A stretch of 64,000 nucleotides of DNA. Source: Candidatus Methylomirabilis sp. (lineage in GTDB: Bacteria > Methylomirabilota > Methylomirabilia > Methylomirabilales > Methylomirabilaceae). Location of the stretch: contig NZ_JAQUOY010000013.1 in NCBI RefSeq assembly GCF_028716865.1, forward strand, positions 1 to 64,000, read 5' to 3'. The notes under the pieces are model-generated. The model searched no databases. It was not told the origin of the DNA and saw nothing but the letters and a program-made list of their open reading frames with translations. Of this stretch, positions 36,334-43,901 are shown one piece after another. The position numbers and the translations under genes are program-made. Within the stretch, counting starts at the first letter, position 1, and every line of letters starts with the position of its first letter.

Positions 36334-36527
36334 GCGAGCCGCCGGTAGAGTTCAGCGTTCTTTTTGAGGACCGTATCGATCGCGCGCTGAAACGCTTCGT
36401 CCGGGCGGTTGAGCAGTTCTTCGATGCCGACACGAGCCAACTCTTCCGGCGCAATCTGAAAGCGGGCCGCGATTGCCTCGAGCTGGCGCAGGCGGTCATC
36501 AGAGAGGGTGATGGTGATGGTTGTCAT
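36330..36527 (-). CDS. Antitoxin partner of Doc, ribbon-helix-helix-like
   Basis: A 65-residue protein starting at ATG 36527, preceded by GGAGGTACCC. The sequence TTITITLSDDRLRQLEAIAARFQIAPEELARVGIEELL looks like a ribbon-helix-helix antitoxin, with a C-terminal helix (DEAFQRAIDTVLKKN) to clamp the toxin. Doc is more often paired with Phd, so this pairing is a variation. The frame continues upstream but lacks plausible coding there. Confidence 0.82.
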   Translation of the reverse strand: MTTITITLSDDRLRQLEAIAARFQIAPEELARVGIEELLNRPDEAFQRAIDTVLKKNAELYRRLA

Positions 36528-36861
36528 GGGTACCTCCATGAGTAAGGATACCATCGGATTTGGGTTAATGCCAGTATCGAGCGTACGCCACTTGGCGGGC
36601 CTAGACATAATGACTGCTGGTTGATAACGCGTATTAGTAGGATCAACCTGGTGAGTGTTGGCTCTGTCTTCGCAGGTCCTTTCCCCACTGGAGGTAATGC
36701 CCATGTAGCTCGACCAAGCCGCAGAGCCCCTTGACGCCGGAAGTCATATCAACGGTTCCACGATGAGCTACGGCGGGCCGTCTACCGCGGAGTTTCACGT
36801 AACCGCCCACGCCCATGGCGGCCCACTACCAGCTCCATCGCGACTTTGGCACGCCCCACTC
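36528..36861. other. Intergenic region
   Basis: About 330 bp between the antitoxin start and the AIPR stop. I see no gene, strong repeat or terminator. Confidence 0.5.
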
Positions 36862-38712
36862 CTATTCCTCGGGTGCGGCCCACTCGATTTCATTATCAAG
36901 GTTCTCGAATGCCTTAAATGGATCCACCTGCGACAGTTTTAGCGCAGCCAGACAACTTTGATATGCCGAGGCCATGTTCTCATTCGATTTACTTTCTAGG
37001 GACATGAAACGGTCCTTTAATTCACGCTTGACTTTAGAGTGGTAATTATCCAACCAAGAACAGACCTGCTCTCGAAAGAGTTTCTTGCCTCCCCAGAGGG
37101 TTGTTCCGAAAGTTATGATGTCGCCGTGCCTCTCCTCCTTTGCCAGGTAGCGTGTGAGCAGCGCCATTGTATAGTAAGTGAGGCTGCCCGGCTTTGGGGC
37201 CCCTGGGTTAGGCTCAAGGCCAAGGTTCTTTTTGAGCACCACACCGAGGACATTGTGAAGATTCTGAAGAAAGACACAAAACGCTATAGAACTCACGCGG
37301 GATGGCGCGAACGTCTTCGCGTACAACCTATCACTTTCGAAGATGTCATTCGGATGATGGGCTGCGTGGATCTCTCCTGCTACCGCAGCGATGGATCGAG
37401 CGAGATCGACGATCGAAACATAGGAGCCAGCCGTCTGGGCATAGATGTCTGCGAGAAGCTCCGGGTTCGTTCGCTCCAGCTGCTCAAAAGCGCCCTCCTG
37501 TCGCTGGTAGAATATATTGTGCCTACGAAAGCGTTGCTCCAGTTCGAGTTGTTCCGAGTCGTTCGCCCGGAGCGCAGCGGCGGAAATCGAGTTTTGGCGG
37601 TTGTTCGCAACGGTGACCCGCCTCACGAGTTCTTCGCTCTTTGTCGTAATCACGCGAACAGGAATGCGAACACGCTTCCAAAGATCCTCGTTGAGTTTCC
37701 CCTTGGCAGATGCGTCCGTTGCGAACATATGGGCTGTCTTTATCGTCTGACAACCATTCAAAACATACGGGTCGCGCACCCTGCAGAGCCCATTGTCGAC
37801 TTCCGCCTCGCGGGCAAAGATCGTCACCCCATTGTGGTAGAATGCGAACAACTCAGGCGAATCCTCTCCTTGCGTCACGAGGCGCTTGAGTGTCTCTCGA
37901 ATCTTTCCCGATGGTCCGGTCTCGACATTTGCCTTTCTGCTGATAAAGTAGCGGATGTTCTTAGAGAAAAGCTCGCTGCGTCTCTCGTTGTATAACTTGA
38001 CCAATTCCGCAAGGACCCCTATGCCGTAGAAAAAGGCTGCATCCTGTCCCGAATGAGTCGTCCTGCACGAGACTGCCTCTAGCGTCAAGTTTGACCAGAC
38101 GGGCGGTGCCTGTACGTCCGAGACATGGAACGCGAAAGCGGCGGGTCCCAGAAACGACGTTGTGACGGTGTGCTCGGAGAGGTGCTCCAAGGCTGCCTCA
38201 AGCAGCATGGCGCGCGCCGGCTCCGTCTTCTTATAGATATACTCCGGATCTTCGCCGGAAAGATGGATAACGACAAAGTCGATGGCGAGCGCACTACGCT
38301 CTTCATGTGAAAGCCGGTTTAGCGTTGCACGTAGATTCACGACCACCTTGTTCTCCAGAAGGGCGATGCTTTCCTCGCCTCGAAGGAGCCTAGCCACCAG
38401 TGGGACTCCCTTTCTTGCAACTTCCCGAAAGCCCTCGGCGATCAGGGCATGCTTGATGGTGTACTTGCTCTGGATGATCACAAGGCGATTGCGACCTTCG
38501 TCGCGGTGCAGATGAAAGGCGTCGATCGCAGAGTCATGCCCCTTGGGGCCTGACTCAAGTGCGGGGTCCGAAGTTTGCGCGATGGCTACCGTCTCGGCGA
38601 TCTGAAACCTGCGGGTCAGATACCACGCGGGGAAACAATCCTCGGCCTTCCCACCATAGGCCGTTTTTACGCGAAATGCCTCCACCTGCGTTCGGACAAG
38701 GGTCGAGTCCAT
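36862..38712 (-). CDS. AIPR-family abortive phage infection protein
   Basis: A 616-residue protein starting at ATG 38712 after AGGAGGGTAC. The N-terminal domain contains HDSAIDAFHLHRDEGR and LVIIQSKYT, the D-x(n)-QxK pattern of PD-(D/E)XK nucleases. The middle contains the AIPR core: NIRYFISRKANVE, FYHNGVTIFAREAE, VLNGCQTIKTAHMF and VTVANNRQNSISAAALRAND. AIPR proteins are anti-phage defence factors that stop infected cells. The gene stands alone beside a toxin-antitoxin pair and a recombinase remnant, a typical defence-island setting. Confidence 0.88.
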   Translation of the reverse strand: MDSTLVRTQVEAFRVKTAYGGKAEDCFPAWYLTRRFQIAETVAIAQTSDPALESGPKGHDSAIDAFHLHRDEGRNRLVIIQSKYTIKHALIAEGFREVARKGVPLVARLLRGEESIALLENKVVVNLRATLNRLSHEERSALAIDFVVIHLSGEDPEYIYKKTEPARAMLLEAALEHLSEHTVTTSFLGPAAFAFHVSDVQAPPVWSNLTLEAVSCRTTHSGQDAAFFYGIGVLAELVKLYNERRSELFSKNIRYFISRKANVETGPSGKIRETLKRLVTQGEDSPELFAFYHNGVTIFAREAEVDNGLCRVRDPYVLNGCQTIKTAHMFATDASAKGKLNEDLWKRVRIPVRVITTKSEELVRRVTVANNRQNSISAAALRANDSEQLELEQRFRRHNIFYQRQEGAFEQLERTNPELLADIYAQTAGSYVSIVDLARSIAAVAGEIHAAHHPNDIFESDRLYAKTFAPSRVSSIAFCVFLQNLHNVLGVVLKKNLGLEPNPGAPKPGSLTYYTMALLTRYLAKEERHGDIITFGTTLWGGKKLFREQVCSWLDNYHSKVKRELKDRFMSLESKSNENMASAYQSCLAALKLSQVDPFKAFENLDNEIEWAAPEE

Positions 38713-39033
38713 GTACCCTCCTGTTGAGATACCCCTGTGAGGCGTTTGTATCACTGGTCGAAACCCAAGGAAAGGGGCAAGGGTGAGCCTGGCGGGTCTG
38801 CCGAACGCCCTGCCGCTCAGCCGCGAGCGGCACTTCCATTTCTCGCCATTAATCCGACCTCGACCGCACCGCTCGACGGCTGCAGCGGCTTGTGAGGCGG
38901 CTTAGCTGAAGGCTCACCGGCTGCGGAGATCAGAAGCCCCAACAGCCTTCAGAAAGAACGAATACGCCAACCCAAAAGCGCACAAAGATACGCGAGGCGA
39001 CCGTGCGCCTCTGGATGCTCACAACAACGGTAG
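38713..39033. other. Intergenic region
   Basis: About 320 bp. No gene is supported; short readings on both strands lack starts or domains. Confidence 0.45.
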
Positions 39034-39417
39034 CTAAGCTCCGAGTAGCCGTGACTTGCGAGTTGAGAACTCCTCTTCCGTTATGACACCGGAGGCCCTG
39101 AGTTCAGCTAGCTTGCGGATTTCGTCTGCAACGGATCCGTCCGCCGTCAGAGGAGAACGCCCAACCTGATCCTCAGGAACGTAGCCGTCTTTCAAAAGGC
39201 TCTTCCGATACTGATCGTTCGCAAAGAACGGAAACGCGAGCCATGAGAGCCCCCACGTAACGATCGCCAGCAGGAAGGCTAAGATGCCCATTCCCCACAG
39301 CCCCTTCGCTACATACCAAAAACACCCAGCGAAGAAGCAAGGCCATGAAAAGCCTCGGAATACGGGGACTCTATCCTTATTAACTGGATGGACGAGCGTG
39401 CCTGCCGGTTGAGACAT
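39034..39417 (-). CDS. SHOCT-domain membrane protein
   Basis: A 127-residue protein with one or two hydrophobic segments (about residues 22-66) and a C-terminal SHOCT motif ADEIRKLAELRASGVITEEEFSTRKSRLLG. The first part resembles DUF2628-type membrane proteins. The function is unknown. It lies in the accessory island between the AIPR gene and the integrase remnant. Confidence 0.8.
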   Translation of the reverse strand: MSQPAGTLVHPVNKDRVPVFRGFSWPCFFAGCFWYVAKGLWGMGILAFLLAIVTWGLSWLAFPFFANDQYRKSLLKDGYVPEDQVGRSPLTADGSVADEIRKLAELRASGVITEEEFSTRKSRLLGA

Positions 39418-39557
39418 AGCTACATCTCCCTATAGACTCGAGGTCACTCAGTCGTTTCGCCTACGTTCGACCGGTGCGTCCGCCTAACTAATGAGGAGAT
39501 TGATCAGCCTATCTCCATTAGCTATTTTCGTAGTTAATGCAGATTATATTGTGTTCT

Positions 39558-39690
39558 TTAGCGGTTAGCAAGGAATTTCTGATTCAAGACGTGGGTATGG
39601 ATCATCATAGGGCTGTAATCCCGATGACCGAGCAACTCCTGGACCGTCCGGATATCGTAACTCTCTTCTATCCGCGCCATGCCTACCGCG
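39558..39690 (-). pseudogene. Tyrosine recombinase (integrase) C-terminal remnant
   Basis: Read on the minus strand up to the TAA at 39560-39558, the frame gives [16 protein letters not shown], then [12 protein letters not shown]. This is the C-terminal box of an integron/phage-type tyrosine recombinase, normally LLGHKDVSTTMIYTHVLN. The catalytic Tyr (in MIYTHV) is replaced by His, and upstream sequence loses homology. The fragment is inactive and shows past site-specific integration just before selA. Confidence 0.72.
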
Positions 39691-39740
39691 AGGCAGGGGA
39701 GGGAACGGCGGGATGCGGAGTTGAATCGGGCGGGTAAGTG

Positions 39741-39793
39741 TGATAACGTGACAAGAAAGCAGCTATCAGCTAACGGCTTTCAGCGATCAGCTA
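39741..39793. repeat. Short internally repeated sequence ahead of selA
   Basis: Copies of ATCAGCT and CTTTCAGCG alternate here (CAGCTATCAGCTAACGG, TTTCAGCGATCAGCTATTGG). It overlaps the region that would hold the selA ribosome site, so it may affect selA translation. Confidence 0.45.
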
Positions 39794-39811
39794 TTGGAGA
39801 AAACAGCTTCC

Positions 39812-41227
39812 GTGGATAATCGGGCCAGACTGTTGCTCAGACAACTTCCCTCGGTCGATGAGATCTTGCAGGAGCCGTCGATCCGAGAGACGGTTCAGAC
39901 GCTGCCGCGCTGGGCGGTCATTGAGGCGATCCGAGAGGTGTTGGAGCGTTGGCGGCGAATGATCACCACCGGGCAGTCCGAATCGACGCCGGCCGATCTG
40001 CCGTCCAGGGCCGCTCTGGTTGCCGAGGCGCAGCGGATCGCGCTGCGGCTGAATCGGCCGGCCCTGCGGCGTCTCATTAACGCAACAGGTGTGGTCATTC
40101 ATACGAACCTCGGTCGCGCCCCGCTTGCCGAGGTCGGTATCGAGCGCATGGTCGAAGTGGCTCGGGGGTACTCGAACCTGGAGTACGACCTTGAACGGGG
40201 GGACCGGGGGTCCAGGCAGGCCCATGTGGAGCGGCTCTTATGCCGCCTTACGGGGGCCGAGGCCGCACTTGCGGTGAACAACAATGCGGCGGCGGTGCTG
40301 CTGGCTATTAATACGCTGGCCGAGGGGAAGGAGGTCATCGTCTCGCGTGGCGAGTTGGTGGAGATCGGCGACTCGTTTCGGATTCCCGATATCATGCGCC
40401 GCGCTGGCGGCATCCTGCGAGAAGTGGGAACTACCAACCGAACCTATCTGAGAGATTACGAGGACGCGATCGGGACGGCGAGCGCGATGCTGCTGAAGGT
40501 TCACACCAGCAACTTCCGAATCCAGGGCTTTGCCAGCCAGGTTCCTATAGCCTTATTGGCGAGCCTGGGCGAGAAGACCGGCCTTCCGGTAGTAGAAGAC
40601 GTGGGCAGCGGTGCCCTCGTCGATCTGTCACAGCTCGGGCTTTCCAAGGAGCCGATGCCTTCGGAGAGCATCCGCGCCGGAGCAGACCTGGTGACCTTCA
40701 GCGGAGACAAACTGCTGGGAGGACCTCAGGCAGGCCTGATCGCGGGGAAGCGACTGCTGGTCGAGAAGCTCCGCCGCAATCCGCTGGCGCGTGCCGTGCG
40801 GATCGACAAGCTCACGCTGGCTGCCTTGGAGGCGACGTTGCGCCTTTACCTCGATGAGGGGCAAGCCTTTTCCCACGTTCCGGTGCTCCGAGCGCTTGCC
40901 ATGCCGCTTCAGGAGATCGAGCAGCGAGCCGAGCGTCTGTGCGACCGTATCGCCACGCTCGCCTCGGGTCATCTTGAGGTCTCTGTTATCGAAGGTACCT
41001 CGGAGGTCGGTGGTGGCGCGCTGCCCCTCGAGTCGATCCCGACGCGACTGGTGGCCGTACAGGCCGCCCATCTGACCGCACCGGTCTTGGAGGGACGCCT
41101 GCGCCGGACCGACCCGCCGGTGATGGTTCGGATCAAGGACGATCGGATCATCCTGGACCCTCGCACCGTCTTGGAAGATGAGCTGGACACACTGGCCAAC
41201 CTAGTGGCCTCGGTTGCAGTGCCGTAG
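39812..41227 (+). CDS. selA: L-seryl-tRNA(Sec) selenium transferase SelA
   Basis: SelA converts seryl-tRNA(Sec) to selenocysteyl-tRNA(Sec) with selenophosphate. The N-terminus LLLRQLPSVDEILQEP is typical, RLINATGVVIHTNLGRAPL is the family signature, and FSGDKLLGGPQAG holds the PLP lysine near residue 300. GTG 39812 gives 471 residues; an in-frame TTG at 39794 would add six residues. It is the first gene of a run with tmk, holB, ricT, metG and tatD. Its presence is required if the UGA in fwdB encodes selenocysteine. selB, selC and selD are not seen here. Confidence 0.96.
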   Translation: MDNRARLLLRQLPSVDEILQEPSIRETVQTLPRWAVIEAIREVLERWRRMITTGQSESTPADLPSRAALVAEAQRIALRLNRPALRRLINATGVVIHTNLGRAPLAEVGIERMVEVARGYSNLEYDLERGDRGSRQAHVERLLCRLTGAEAALAVNNNAAAVLLAINTLAEGKEVIVSRGELVEIGDSFRIPDIMRRAGGILREVGTTNRTYLRDYEDAIGTASAMLLKVHTSNFRIQGFASQVPIALLASLGEKTGLPVVEDVGSGALVDLSQLGLSKEPMPSESIRAGADLVTFSGDKLLGGPQAGLIAGKRLLVEKLRRNPLARAVRIDKLTLAALEATLRLYLDEGQAFSHVPVLRALAMPLQEIEQRAERLCDRIATLASGHLEVSVIEGTSEVGGGALPLESIPTRLVAVQAAHLTAPVLEGRLRRTDPPVMVRIKDDRIILDPRTVLEDELDTLANLVASVAVP

Positions 41228-41246
41228 GTGGTGCGAGGCGTGAAAG

Positions 41247-41954
41247 ATGAACGGACTGTTTATCACCTTTGAGGGGGGCGAGGGGTCCGGGAAGTCGACC
41301 CAACTCAAGCTGTTGGCCAATCGAATTCGGGCCTTCGGCAAAGAGGTCATTGAAACTCGAGATCCAGGCGGGACCGCCATCGGCAAGGAGATTCGGACGC
41401 TCCTGCTCCATTCCCCGCTTAATACATGCGGGGACAGGCCGGAGTCGCGGCCCATCGCGGCTGCCACGGAGTTGCTGCTGTATGAGGCCAGCCGCGCGCA
41501 GCTTGTCCGGGAGGTGATCGCTCCTGCCCTCGCGCGCGGGGCAGTGGTACTTTGCGACCGTTTTACCGATTCCACGCTGGCGTACCAGGGATTTGGAAGA
41601 GGCATCGACCTTGATCTGATACGGCAGTTGAGCCGGTTCAGTACCGATGGGCTTGTCCCGGACCTGACCGTCCTGCTGGATCTCGACCCGAAGATCGGAC
41701 TGATGCGGTGCGGAAGAGGTGCCGGCGTCGATGCGTCAACAGGGCTCAGCACAGGACTGTCGTGCTGGGACAGGATCGAGGCCGAGCCGCTTGCCTTTCA
41801 CCAGCGGATCAGAGAAGGGTACCTTGCCCTGGTACGCGAAGACCCGGATCGCATCGCCATGATCGATGCCGGCTTGGGTGTGACCGAGATCGAGACGATC
41901 GTGTGGAATCAGATCATCCGTCTTCAAGATCGATGCGGTTATGCCGTTTCGTGA
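41247..41954 (+). CDS. tmk: Thymidylate kinase, with two repeat-derived insertions
   Basis: A 235-residue dTMP kinase with the P-loop FEGGEGSGKSTQ (about 8-19), the ETRDPGGT motif and DRFTDSTLAYQG. It exceeds the usual length of about 205-215 because of two inserts. The first (NTCGDRPES, residues about 58-67) lies on the palindrome at 41413-41439. The second (residues about 156-172, GVDASTGLSTGLSCW) lies in the lid region before RIEAEPLAFHQRIREGYL and resembles a second repeat family. It overlaps holB by 14 bases. Confidence 0.95.
   Translation: MNGLFITFEGGEGSGKSTQLKLLANRIRAFGKEVIETRDPGGTAIGKEIRTLLLHSPLNTCGDRPESRPIAAATELLLYEASRAQLVREVIAPALARGAVVLCDRFTDSTLAYQGFGRGIDLDLIRQLSRFSTDGLVPDLTVLLDLDPKIGLMRCGRGAGVDASTGLSTGLSCWDRIEAEPLAFHQRIREGYLALVREDPDRIAMIDAGLGVTEIETIVWNQIIRLQDRCGYAVS
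41413..41439. repeat. Palindromic element in tmk
   Basis: CCCCGC (41413-41418) and GCGGGG (41428-41433) form perfect arms around TTAATACAT, followed by ACAGGC. The same layout, CCCCGCTTAA-N5-GCGGGGACAGGC, occurs in metG at 45431-45457. It is read through in frame. Confidence 0.75.
41735..41762. repeat. Second repeat-like insertion in tmk
   Basis: GGCTCAGCACAGGACTGTCG resembles GGCTCAGGACAGGCTTGTCG of the intergenic repeat at 52033-52066, with three differences over 20 bases. It corresponds to an extra segment in the enzyme's lid. Confidence 0.55.
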
Positions 41955-43005
41955 TCTGATCGGACAGGCGCGAGCCATTCGGTTCCTTCACCGGGCGCTC
42001 ACGACCGGGCGGATCGCCCACGCCTATCTCTTCAGCGGGCCGGTAGGGGTGGGCAAGCAAGCCGCCGCGCTCGCCTTTGCCCAGGCGCTCAACTGCGAAC
42101 AAGTTGCAAGTGTCGAGTTTGGAGTTTCGAGTGGTTACCCGACACCCGACACCCGACACCCGACACCTATGGATGGATGTGGGGAGTGCCGCGCTTGTCG
42201 CAACATCGCCAATGGACAGCATCCGGACGTACAGGTAATCGAGCCGGACGGTGCGACAGTGAAGATTGAGCAGATCCGGACCCTTGAGGCCGATGCGGCT
42301 CTGGTCCCATACGAGGCTCAATGGAAAGTATTTATTCTCAATCGGTCGGAGAGAATGACGGAGCAGGCAGCCAATGCTCTCCTCAAGACCCTGGAAGAGC
42401 CACCTAGGAGAACTGTGTTCATCCTCCTGACCAGTACGGTGTCCGCCCTGCTTCCCACGATCGCCTCTCGATGTCAGACAGTTACCTTCTCCCCGCTCCC
42501 GCACGGACAGATCGAGGCTCTCCTGACAGAGAAGGGGATGGAGCCGTCTCGGGCCCGACTGATCGCCTCGTTGAGCCAGGGCAGTATCGAGCGGGCGCTG
42601 AGCCCCGAGATGTCGTCCCTGCCGACGACGAGGGATCTGCTGCTCGAAGGGCTTGGGCGAGGGCTTCAGGGTGGACCCGCCGCCCTCGTTGAATTGGCCG
42701 AGAAGCTGGCGAAGGATCGGGAGAAGCTTCAGCAACAGCTGGAAATCCTTTCGGCCTGGCTGCGCGATCTCATGGTTGCGAAGGCATCCGGACGGCGGAA
42801 TTGGCTTGTGAACGATGATCGCCACGAGGCGGTCACCCGCCAGGCGGAGGGCGTACCCCTGGACGCCATCCTGGACGGCCTTCGCGCGGTCCACGCCGTG
42901 ATGGAGAACCTCGTTCGTAACGCGAACCCGCGCCTGTCGATGGAGGATCTGTTGCTCCGGCTGCGCGAACTGCTCCCGTCTGGCCTGTTGTCGGTGTCCG
43001 CATGA
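41941..43005 (+). CDS. holB: DNA polymerase III delta-prime subunit
   Basis: A 354-residue clamp-loader subunit. It has FRDLIGQARAIRFLHRAL, a P-loop-like GPVGVGKQAAALAFAQAL, the zinc knuckle GCGECRACRNI, and the SRC-type arginine region LPTIASRCQTVTFSPL. An insert of about 26 residues (VASVEFGVSSGYPTPDTRHPTPMD) separates LNCEQ from the next zinc cysteines and is encoded by a heptamer repeat. The gene begins inside tmk and overlaps ricT by four bases. Confidence 0.93.
   Translation: MPFRDLIGQARAIRFLHRALTTGRIAHAYLFSGPVGVGKQAAALAFAQALNCEQVASVEFGVSSGYPTPDTRHPTPMDGCGECRACRNIANGQHPDVQVIEPDGATVKIEQIRTLEADAALVPYEAQWKVFILNRSERMTEQAANALLKTLEEPPRRTVFILLTSTVSALLPTIASRCQTVTFSPLPHGQIEALLTEKGMEPSRARLIASLSQGSIERALSPEMSSLPTTRDLLLEGLGRGLQGGPAALVELAEKLAKDREKLQQQLEILSAWLRDLMVAKASGRRNWLVNDDRHEAVTRQAEGVPLDAILDGLRAVHAVMENLVRNANPRLSMEDLLLRLRELLPSGLLSVSA
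42137..42167 (+). repeat. Heptamer tandem repeat (ACCCGAC)4 inside holB
   Basis: Four perfect ACCCGAC units plus ACC fill 31 bases in the zinc-knuckle region of holB. The unit is not a multiple of three, so gain or loss of one copy would shift the frame. Degenerate copies of the same unit lie in phoR. Confidence 0.85.
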
Positions 43006-43901
43006 AAACAGTACGCATTAGCTTGGGAGAGACCGAGTACCAGGAGCAACACTACGATCCGCGAGGCGTGAAATTAAAGCCGGGCGATCAGGTGGTGGTC
43101 GAAACCAAGTGGGGACAGGGGCTGGCCCGGGTGCTCGCCACCTTCCCGATGTATCCCAGTCAAAAAGCCGCGGAACCGCTCCCAGCCGTCCTCCGTGTGG
43201 CAACGACGCGGGATCGCGCCAATGAGGAACGGATCAGGCGCCTGGAAGTCGAGGGGAAAGCCTCTTGCTTGCGGAAGATCACAGAACGGGAACTGCCGAT
43301 GAAGCTGGTTGATGTCAAGGCGAGCTTCGACCGGAGCAGAGTGACCTTCTACTTTTACGCTGATGAGCGGATCGATTTCCGCGAGTTGGTGAAGGAATTG
43401 GCCCAGCAGCTCCACACCCGTATCGAGATGCGACAGATCCGGGCCCGGGATGTCGCCAGCAAGTTGGGCTGCGTTGGCCCGTGCGGCCGACAGCTCTGCT
43501 GCAAAACCTTTCTGAAGGAGTACGAGCCGATCTCAGTCCGGATGGCCAAGGACCAGGGCCTCCCCCTGAATCCAAGTAAGCTGGCGGGGATGTGCGGGCG
43601 GCTGAAGTGCTGCCTTCGCTACGAACACTCCATGTACGAGGAGCTGAAGCGGCGCCTGCCCAAGGTTGGTTCCCCCGTTGAGGCGCCTGAGGGAGTGGGG
43701 ATTGTAAAGGCGAGGAACATCCTGACTGAATCGGTGGTCGTCGAACTGGAAGACGGCGCGCAGATCACTGTGAAGGCGGCTGACCTGATTCACATCGGTC
43801 CCCCCCTGGACGAGAACTCACCCCGGAATAGTTGCGGCGGCGGAGGCTGCAGCAGTGGCGGCTGCGGAGTTGACGTTGCGCCGAACCGCGATCACTCATG
43901 A
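43002..43901 (+). CDS. ricT: RicT/YaaT-like PSP1-domain protein
   Basis: A 299-residue PSP1-domain protein. The Cys-rich core KLGCVGPCGRQLCCKTFL and KLAGMCGRLKCCLRYEH (about 150-210) matches RicT/YaaT, which in Bacillus joins an Fe-S-containing complex affecting RNA processing. The C-terminus ends with CGGGGCSSGGCG, a Cys/Gly-rich tail. The position between holB and metG is conserved in many bacteria. Confidence 0.9.
   Translation: MKTVRISLGETEYQEQHYDPRGVKLKPGDQVVVETKWGQGLARVLATFPMYPSQKAAEPLPAVLRVATTRDRANEERIRRLEVEGKASCLRKITERELPMKLVDVKASFDRSRVTFYFYADERIDFRELVKELAQQLHTRIEMRQIRARDVASKLGCVGPCGRQLCCKTFLKEYEPISVRMAKDQGLPLNPSKLAGMCGRLKCCLRYEHSMYEELKRRLPKVGSPVEAPEGVGIVKARNILTESVVVELEDGAQITVKAADLIHIGPPLDENSPRNSCGGGGCSSGGCGVDVAPNRDHS

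Noticed and set aside
37039-37995. Plus-strand open frame of 318 codons opposite the AIPR gene
   Set aside because: It has no recognisable domain and mirrors the codon pattern of the well-supported minus-strand gene.
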